DNA of 17,299 bases from DATKEG01 sp035544515 (GTDB taxonomy: Bacteria; Acidobacteriota; Vicinamibacteria; Fen-336), in assembly GCA_035544515.1 (NCBI GenBank), contig DATKEG010000086.1, forward strand, positions 1 to 17,299, in the 5' to 3' direction. A program made the translations under genes and the position numbers. Below, in pieces: positions 14,121 to 17,299 of the stretch; position 1 is the first letter of the stretch, and each line of letters starts with the position of its first letter. Below the pieces are notes generated by a model. It ran no database searches, was not told where the DNA came from, and saw nothing but the letters and a program-made list of their open reading frames with translations.

Positions 14121-14724
14121 CGTCCGCCGCTTCCCGCTCGTCCTCCTTCTCCCGGCGCTCGCGGGCGCCTTCGGCTGCGCCAGCGCCTTCTTGCCGCCCC
14201 CGGCCGACGCGCTCTCTCGCGCCGCGGCCACGCGCTCGTACAGCGGGCGGATGCGCGTGTCGCTGCGCGCGCCCGCCTTCCGCGCGCGCTCTCCCCTGCT
14301 CGTGGCCTTCTGCCGCCCCGACGCGCTGCGCATCGAGGTGCCCGGCCCCGGCGGCGCGCGCCTTTTGGCGGTCACGCGGGACGGACGGCTCACGGCCGTC
14401 TTTCCGGGGGAGCGGGCCGTGTTCCAGGGTCCGGCTACGACCGCCGAGCTCGAAGCCCTGCTCGGGGTGCCGCTCACGCCGGCCGAGGTGATCGACCTCC
14501 TGCTCGGCGTACCCTCGCCGCGGCTCCTGAGCTACGAGGCGCGCTGGGATCCCGACCTCCCCCGGCGCATCGAGGCCACGCTGCCCGACGGCGGGCGGCT
14601 GCGCCTCGACGTCGAGGAGGCGGACCGCGGCGTCCTTCTGCCCTCCTCCGCGTTCGACGACCCGCCGCACGCGGGCTACCGAAGGGTCGACGTGGACGAG
14701 GCGCGCACGCTGTGGACCCGGTGA
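14092..14724 (+). CDS. LolB-like / DUF4292-type outer-membrane lipoprotein
   Basis: A 210-aa protein with an N-terminal signal (RRFPLVLLLPALAGAFGC) ending in a candidate lipobox AFGC, Cys29; Phe at -2 is atypical. The mature part shows the LolB-like pattern: SYSGRMRVSLRAP, a strand-rich stretch with LRIEVPGPGGARLLAVTRDG, then LEALLGVPLTPAEVIDLLLG. LolB inserts lipoproteins into the outer membrane after receiving them from LolA; DUF4292 relatives share the half-barrel fold. The position between a TPR gene and ispE is the classical lolB position. The ATG at 14092 lies within the TPR gene (29-base overlap). Its stop overlaps the GTG of ispE in a GTGA tetranucleotide. LolB function is likely but the divergence is considerable. 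Confidence 0.72.
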   Translation: MTARETAVSSVRRFPLVLLLPALAGAFGCASAFLPPPADALSRAAATRSYSGRMRVSLRAPAFRARSPLLVAFCRPDALRIEVPGPGGARLLAVTRDGRLTAVFPGERAVFQGPATTAELEALLGVPLTPAEVIDLLLGVPSPRLLSYEARWDPDLPRRIEATLPDGGRLRLDVEEADRGVLLPSSAFDDPPHAGYRRVDVDEARTLWTR

Positions 14725-15767
14725 GCCGTCCCCCCGCGCCGCCCTCGCCCGTGCGCGTGCGGTCGTTCGCGAAGGTCAACCTCGGCCTCGAGGTGCTGGG
14801 CACGCGCGAGGACGGTTATCACGAGCTGCGCACGCTGTTCCAGACGATCGAGCTGCACGACGACATCGTGCTGCGCGCCCGCCCGGTCGGCGTCACCGCG
14901 CGGTGCGACCATCCGGGCGTGCCCAGCAGCGCGCGCAACCTCGCCGTGCGCGCGGCGCAGATCCTGCGCCGCCACGCCGGCATCCGCCAGGGTGTGGAGA
15001 TCCACATCACCAAGCGGATACCGGTCGCGGGCGGCATGGGAGGCGGCAGCAGCAACGCGGCGGCCGTGCTGATGGCGCTCGACCGCGTGTGGCGGCTTGG
15101 GCTGGGCTTCGACGGGCTGCACGCGCTGGCGCGTCGTCTGGGCGCGGACGTACCGTTCTTCCTGCTCGGCGGCACGGCGCTCGGGCTCGCGCGCGGGGAC
15201 GAGGTCTACCCGCTGCGCCGTCAGGTGCAAGCCGAGGTGGTCGTAGTGGATCCGGGCCGGCCGGTCTCCACGGCCCGGGTGTTCGCGCGTTGCGACGAGT
15301 CGTTGACTCCCCGCGAGAACGGTCCTAGGATATTTCGCTTCGTTTCCAGGGACTTGGAAGGGAAGGCCGATGCGTTTCGCCTGCTCTCCAACGACCTGGA
15401 GCCGGCCGCTCTCGAGGAGGCGCCGGACCTGGCGGGCCTGGTGAGGCGTATCCGGGGTATCCTGGTCCGGGAGGGTGCCTTGCTGACGTCGCTCTCCGGC
15501 AGCGGGTCATCGTACTTCGGACTCTTCCGCGAGGTCCGGCAGGCGCGCCGGGCGCACTCCGCATTGCGGGAAGCGGGTTTCACGGCGTTCCGCACCCGCA
15601 CGCTCACCCTGGACCGGTATCGCGCGTTCTGGGTCCGGTCGCTCGGATCGGCGGCGAGAGCTCGCGGCTGGGACCAGGGAAGGAACGGCCATCATGGAAA
15701 TCACGGACGTCAAGGTCATCCCGGTGGACGACGAGAAGCTCAAGGCCTTCGTATCGATCGTGTTTGA
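14721..15767 (+). CDS. ispE: 4-diphosphocytidyl-2-C-methyl-D-erythritol kinase
   Basis: GHMP kinase of the MEP pathway: phosphorylates CDP-ME at the 2-hydroxyl on the way to IPP/DMAPP. Seen (numbered from GTG 14721): substrate motif SFAKVNLGLEVLG with Lys18, EDGYHEL, the ATP-binding PVAGGMGGGSSNAA (101-114), GADVPFFLLGG with catalytic Asp143, and the GHMP C-terminal motif LSGSGSSYFGLF. GTG 14721 overlaps the upstream stop as GTGA, like two other junctions in the window; GTG 14712 is an alternative. At 348 aa it is longer than the usual 280-310. The last ~35 residues are low-complexity (GRNGHHGNHGRQGHPGG) and the final 24 are encoded over the start of spoVG, so the true functional end is probably near TLDRYRAFWVRSLG. 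Confidence 0.94.
   Translation: MSRPPAPPSPVRVRSFAKVNLGLEVLGTREDGYHELRTLFQTIELHDDIVLRARPVGVTARCDHPGVPSSARNLAVRAAQILRRHAGIRQGVEIHITKRIPVAGGMGGGSSNAAAVLMALDRVWRLGLGFDGLHALARRLGADVPFFLLGGTALGLARGDEVYPLRRQVQAEVVVVDPGRPVSTARVFARCDESLTPRENGPRIFRFVSRDLEGKADAFRLLSNDLEPAALEEAPDLAGLVRRIRGILVREGALLTSLSGSGSSYFGLFREVRQARRAHSALREAGFTAFRTRTLTLDRYRAFWVRSLGSAARARGWDQGRNGHHGNHGRQGHPGGRREAQGLRIDRV
15303..15331 (+). promoter_or_regulatory. Possible internal promoter for spoVG-tRNA-prs inside ispE
   Basis: TTGACT (15303-15308), a 17-base spacer and TAGGAT (15326-15331), followed by an AT-richer patch (ATTTCG). It lies about 360 bases before the spoVG start and could give independent expression of the downstream genes. 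Confidence 0.45.
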
Positions 15768-16089
15768 CCAGTGTTTCGTGGTCACGGATATCAAGGTCAT
15801 CCACGGTCCCAAGGGCCTGTTCGTGTCGATGCCGAGCAAGAAGCGCAAGGACGGGACCTTCAAGGACATCGCCCATCCGTTGAACAACCAGATGCGGCAG
15901 TACCTGGAGGAAAAGGTGCTCTCGGTGTACAAGCAACAGGTGTCGACCCAGGCCCCGGCCGCGCCCCGCTCGCCCGCGGGAGGGCAGGGCGGCGGAGAGC
16001 CCCCGTCGGGGGCGGGCGGGGCAGGGCCGGCCGGCGGACCCGCGGGCGAGCCGGGCGCCGGACCGGACGAGACGACGCGGGGCAGTTGA
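15694..16089 (+). CDS. spoVG: SpoVG-family septation/regulatory protein with long Gly/Pro tail
   Basis: A 131-aa member of the SpoVG family, small nucleic-acid-binding regulators (RNA/DNA) first known from Bacillus sporulation and also present in non-sporulating bacteria. The conserved core (1-83) has MEITDVKVIPV, LKAFVSIVFDQCFVVTDIKV and GLFVSMPSKKRKDGTFKDIA. Residues 84-131 form a disordered tail of Gly, Pro and Ala; typical proteins end near 85-100. GGAAGGAA precedes the ATG at good spacing. The gene starts inside ispE (74-base overlap, different frame). The ispE-spoVG-prs order resembles the Bacillus cluster with intervening genes missing. It does not imply that this organism makes spores. 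Confidence 0.95.
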   Translation: MEITDVKVIPVDDEKLKAFVSIVFDQCFVVTDIKVIHGPKGLFVSMPSKKRKDGTFKDIAHPLNNQMRQYLEEKVLSVYKQQVSTQAPAAPRSPAGGQGGGEPPSGAGGAGPAGGPAGEPGAGPDETTRGS

Positions 16090-16096
16090 CGGCCAG

Positions 16097-16118
16097 GGCG
16101 GCCGGCGCTCGGGCCGCC
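16097..16118 (+). repeat. GC hairpin between spoVG and tRNA-Gln
   Basis: GGCGGCC (16097-16103) and GGCCGCC (16112-16118) form a perfect 7-bp stem with an 8-base loop. No T-run follows and the tRNA begins seven bases later, so it is more likely a processing or spacer hairpin than a terminator. Confidence 0.4.
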
Positions 16119-16124
16119 GCCGGA

Positions 16125-16199
16125 TGGGGCGTGGCCAAGCGGTAAGGCGCGGGGCTTTGGACCCCGTATTCGAAGGTTCGAATCCTTCCGCCCCAGCCA
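16125..16199 (+). tRNA. tRNA-Gln (anticodon TTG)
   Basis: A full cloverleaf can be drawn. The acceptor stem TGGGGCG pairs with CGCCCCA, with discriminator G and an encoded CCA. The D arm contains TGGCCAAGCGGTAAGGC. The anticodon stem GGGG/CCCC encloses the loop CTTTGGA with TTG at positions 34-36. The T arm is GGTTCGAATCC. The initial T (U1) is characteristic of bacterial glutamine tRNAs. A tRNA-Gln just upstream of prs is also known in Geobacter-like genomes. It lies in the spoVG-prs transcription unit and is probably released by RNase P and 3' processing. Confidence 0.97.
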
Positions 16200-16250
16200 C
16201 CTCCGCCGGAGGACGCCGCGTCCGGGAGGAACTTGAACCGAGCTGAAGGG

Positions 16251-17192
16251 ATGGGTCGAGAGCTGAGGGTCTTCACCGGCAGTGCGCACCCCGGCCTGGG
16301 GGAGGCTATCGCGCGGTTCCTGGGCGTACCCCTGGGCCGGGCGCACCTGTCGCGCTTCAGCGACGGCGAGATCTGGTTCCAGATCCAGGACAACGTGCGC
16401 GGCGCGGACGTGTTCGTGGTGCAGCCCACCGGCCCGCCCGTCAACGAGAACCTGATGGAGCTGCTGGTGATGCTCGACGCCTTCAAGCGCTCGAGCGCCT
16501 CGCGCATCACCGCCGTCCTGCCCTATTACGGCTATGCCCGCCAGGACCGCAAGGACAAGCCCCGCGTGCCCATCTCGGCGAAGCTGGTCGCGGACCTGCT
16601 TTCCGCCGCCGGCACCGACCGCGTGCTCACCATGGACCTGCATGCCTCCCAGATCCAGGGCTTCTTCAACGTGCCGGTGGACCACCTCTTCGCGGCCCCC
16701 GTCATCCTCGAATACGTCATGCGGCTGAAGCTGCCGAAGCTGACCGTCGTCTCGCCGGATGCCGGCGGCGTGGAGCGCGCGCGCGCGTACGCGAAGCGGC
16801 TCGATGCGGCGCTGGCCATCGTGGACAAACGGCGCGAGGCGCCCAACGTGGCCGAGGTGCACCAGGTGGTGGGCGAGGTGGAGGGCCGCTCCGCGCTCAT
16901 CGTGGACGACATGGTGGACACGGGGGGCACGCTGGCCAAGGTGGCGCAGGCCATCCAGGACGCGGGCGCGCGCGAGGTGCTCGCCTCCTCGTCCCACGGC
17001 GTGCTGTCCGGACAGGCCATGGAGAGGATCGACGCCAGCCCGCTCTCCAAGCTGATCGTGACCGACTCCATCCCCCTGGCCGAGGACAAGCGGCGGTCCG
17101 GGAAGTTGGTGGTGCTCTCGATCGCCGAGCTGATGGGCAAGGCCATCCGCAACATCCACGAGGAGGCCTCCGTCACCAGCCTGTTCGTCTAG
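16251..17192 (+). CDS. prs: Ribose-phosphate pyrophosphokinase (PRPP synthetase)
   Basis: Makes PRPP from ribose 5-phosphate and ATP, feeding purine, pyrimidine, histidine and tryptophan synthesis (including the purH pathway earlier in the window). The 313-aa length is typical of class I enzymes. Motifs: LRVFTGSAHPGL at the N-terminus, SRFSDGEIWFQI (35-46), YYGYARQDRKDKPR with the flexible catalytic loop, DLHASQIQGFF (129-139), VVSPDAGGVERA, and the PRPP-binding VDDMVDTGGTL (218-228). ATG 16251 is chosen because FTGS follows at residue 8 as in the family. A TTG at 16233 lies three bases after GGGAGG and would add six residues, so the start is not settled. It is preceded by tRNA-Gln. Confidence 0.97.
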   Translation: MGRELRVFTGSAHPGLGEAIARFLGVPLGRAHLSRFSDGEIWFQIQDNVRGADVFVVQPTGPPVNENLMELLVMLDAFKRSSASRITAVLPYYGYARQDRKDKPRVPISAKLVADLLSAAGTDRVLTMDLHASQIQGFFNVPVDHLFAAPVILEYVMRLKLPKLTVVSPDAGGVERARAYAKRLDAALAIVDKRREAPNVAEVHQVVGEVEGRSALIVDDMVDTGGTLAKVAQAIQDAGAREVLASSSHGVLSGQAMERIDASPLSKLIVTDSIPLAEDKRRSGKLVVLSIAELMGKAIRNIHEEASVTSLFV

Positions 17193-17204
17193 GGCTTCAT
17201 CGAG

Positions 17205-17232
17205 CAAGGGGGCCGCACACCGCGCCCCCTTG
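17205..17232 (+). terminator. Hairpin after prs, weak terminator candidate
   Basis: CAAGGGGGC (17205-17213) and GCCCCCTTG (17224-17232) form a perfect 9-bp stem with a 10-base loop, 12 bases after the prs stop. No T-run follows, so termination may be incomplete. Confidence 0.5.
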
Positions 17233-17269
17233 AACCCCGCGCGCTCGCGCGAGTGAATCGCGCTCGCGC

Positions 17270-17298
17270 TTGGCCCGTGCCGGAGGGCAGGGTATAAT
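17270..17298 (+). promoter_or_regulatory. Sigma-70-type promoter at the right edge
   Basis: TTGGCC (17270-17275), a 17-base spacer and a perfect TATAAT (17293-17298). It should drive the gene beyond the window; by synteny with prs this may be the L25/Ctc ribosomal protein gene, which cannot be seen here. Just upstream, CGCGCTCGCGC occurs twice (around 17238-17269). Confidence 0.65.
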
Positions 17299-17299
17299 C

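Noticed and set aside
11919..14477. Long minus-strand open frame (852 codons) opposite the TPR and LolB-like genes
   Set aside because: Antisense shadow of genuine TPR codons; no motifs, and the plus-strand repeats are unmistakable.
16086..16115. TTGACG upstream of tRNA-Gln as a tRNA promoter
   Set aside because: No -10 element at 16-18 bases; the sequence there is pure GC. The tRNA is more likely expressed from an upstream promoter.
16233..16250. TTG start for prs at 16233
   Set aside because: GGGAGG is only three bases away and the added residues are not part of the family; kept as an alternative rather than the main call.
17233..17269. Repeated CGCGCTCGCGC as an operator or small repeat array
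   Set aside because: Only two copies in extremely GC-rich DNA; cannot be separated from base composition.
1..17299. CRISPR array, insertion sequence or prophage
   Set aside because: No regularly spaced repeats, transposase or integrase motifs, or att-like repeats at the tRNA-Gln 3' end were seen.

Overview
The window is high-GC, gene-dense bacterial DNA with genes on both strands. LPS-type genes (heptose-phosphate kinase, WaaL-like ligase), a LolB-like lipoprotein, SelA and a SpoVG-family protein together suggest a Gram-negative, high-GC lineage of the Acidobacteriota or Myxococcota/Desulfobacterota type. The sequence alone does not fix the phylum.

Layout. (1) 1-1217, minus: selA, cut by the left edge. 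(2) 1218-1371: short divergent spacer with promoter-like hexamers and a decayed reading-frame fragment resembling a PD40/S9-peptidase propeller. (3) 1372-3367, plus: a two-gene ABC-2 export system (ATPase plus permease). (4) 3439-6792, plus: a promoter followed by four tightly packed genes. Three are poorly characterised (135, 195 and 255 aa) and the last is purH. (5) 6830-10548, minus: an envelope operon reading Trm112-like zinc ribbon, O-antigen ligase family protein, heptose-7-phosphate kinase, geranylgeranyl-reductase-family flavoprotein. The last three are joined by GTGA stop/start overlaps. (6) 10756-11049, plus: a 97-aa protein with faint SpoVG-like features and a strong terminator. (7) 11099-12081: a decayed copy of the promoter and part of the downstream TPR gene, followed by an unrecognised exported protein. 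(8) 12168-17192, plus: a 17-repeat TPR protein, a LolB-like lipoprotein, ispE, spoVG, tRNA-Gln(TTG) and prs. The window ends in a hairpin and a good sigma-70-type promoter for a gene beyond the edge; by known synteny this could be the L25/Ctc gene.

How the genes fit together. The right half follows a conserved bacterial neighbourhood linking lipoprotein insertion, isoprenoid precursor synthesis (ispE) and PRPP synthesis (prs). The left half supplies selenocysteyl-tRNA synthesis, an exporter and the last steps of IMP synthesis. The minus-strand operon concerns LPS core/O-antigen assembly.

Most notable observations: a -10-like TANNNT hexamer 7-8 nt upstream of the start codon of three directon-leading genes, suggesting leaderless transcripts; a duplicated promoter plus broken TPR fragment in front of the exported-protein gene; a 74-nt overlap of ispE with spoVG; and a prenyl-reductase-like flavoprotein coupled to LPS genes. 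No CRISPR array, insertion sequence or clear new defence system was seen.
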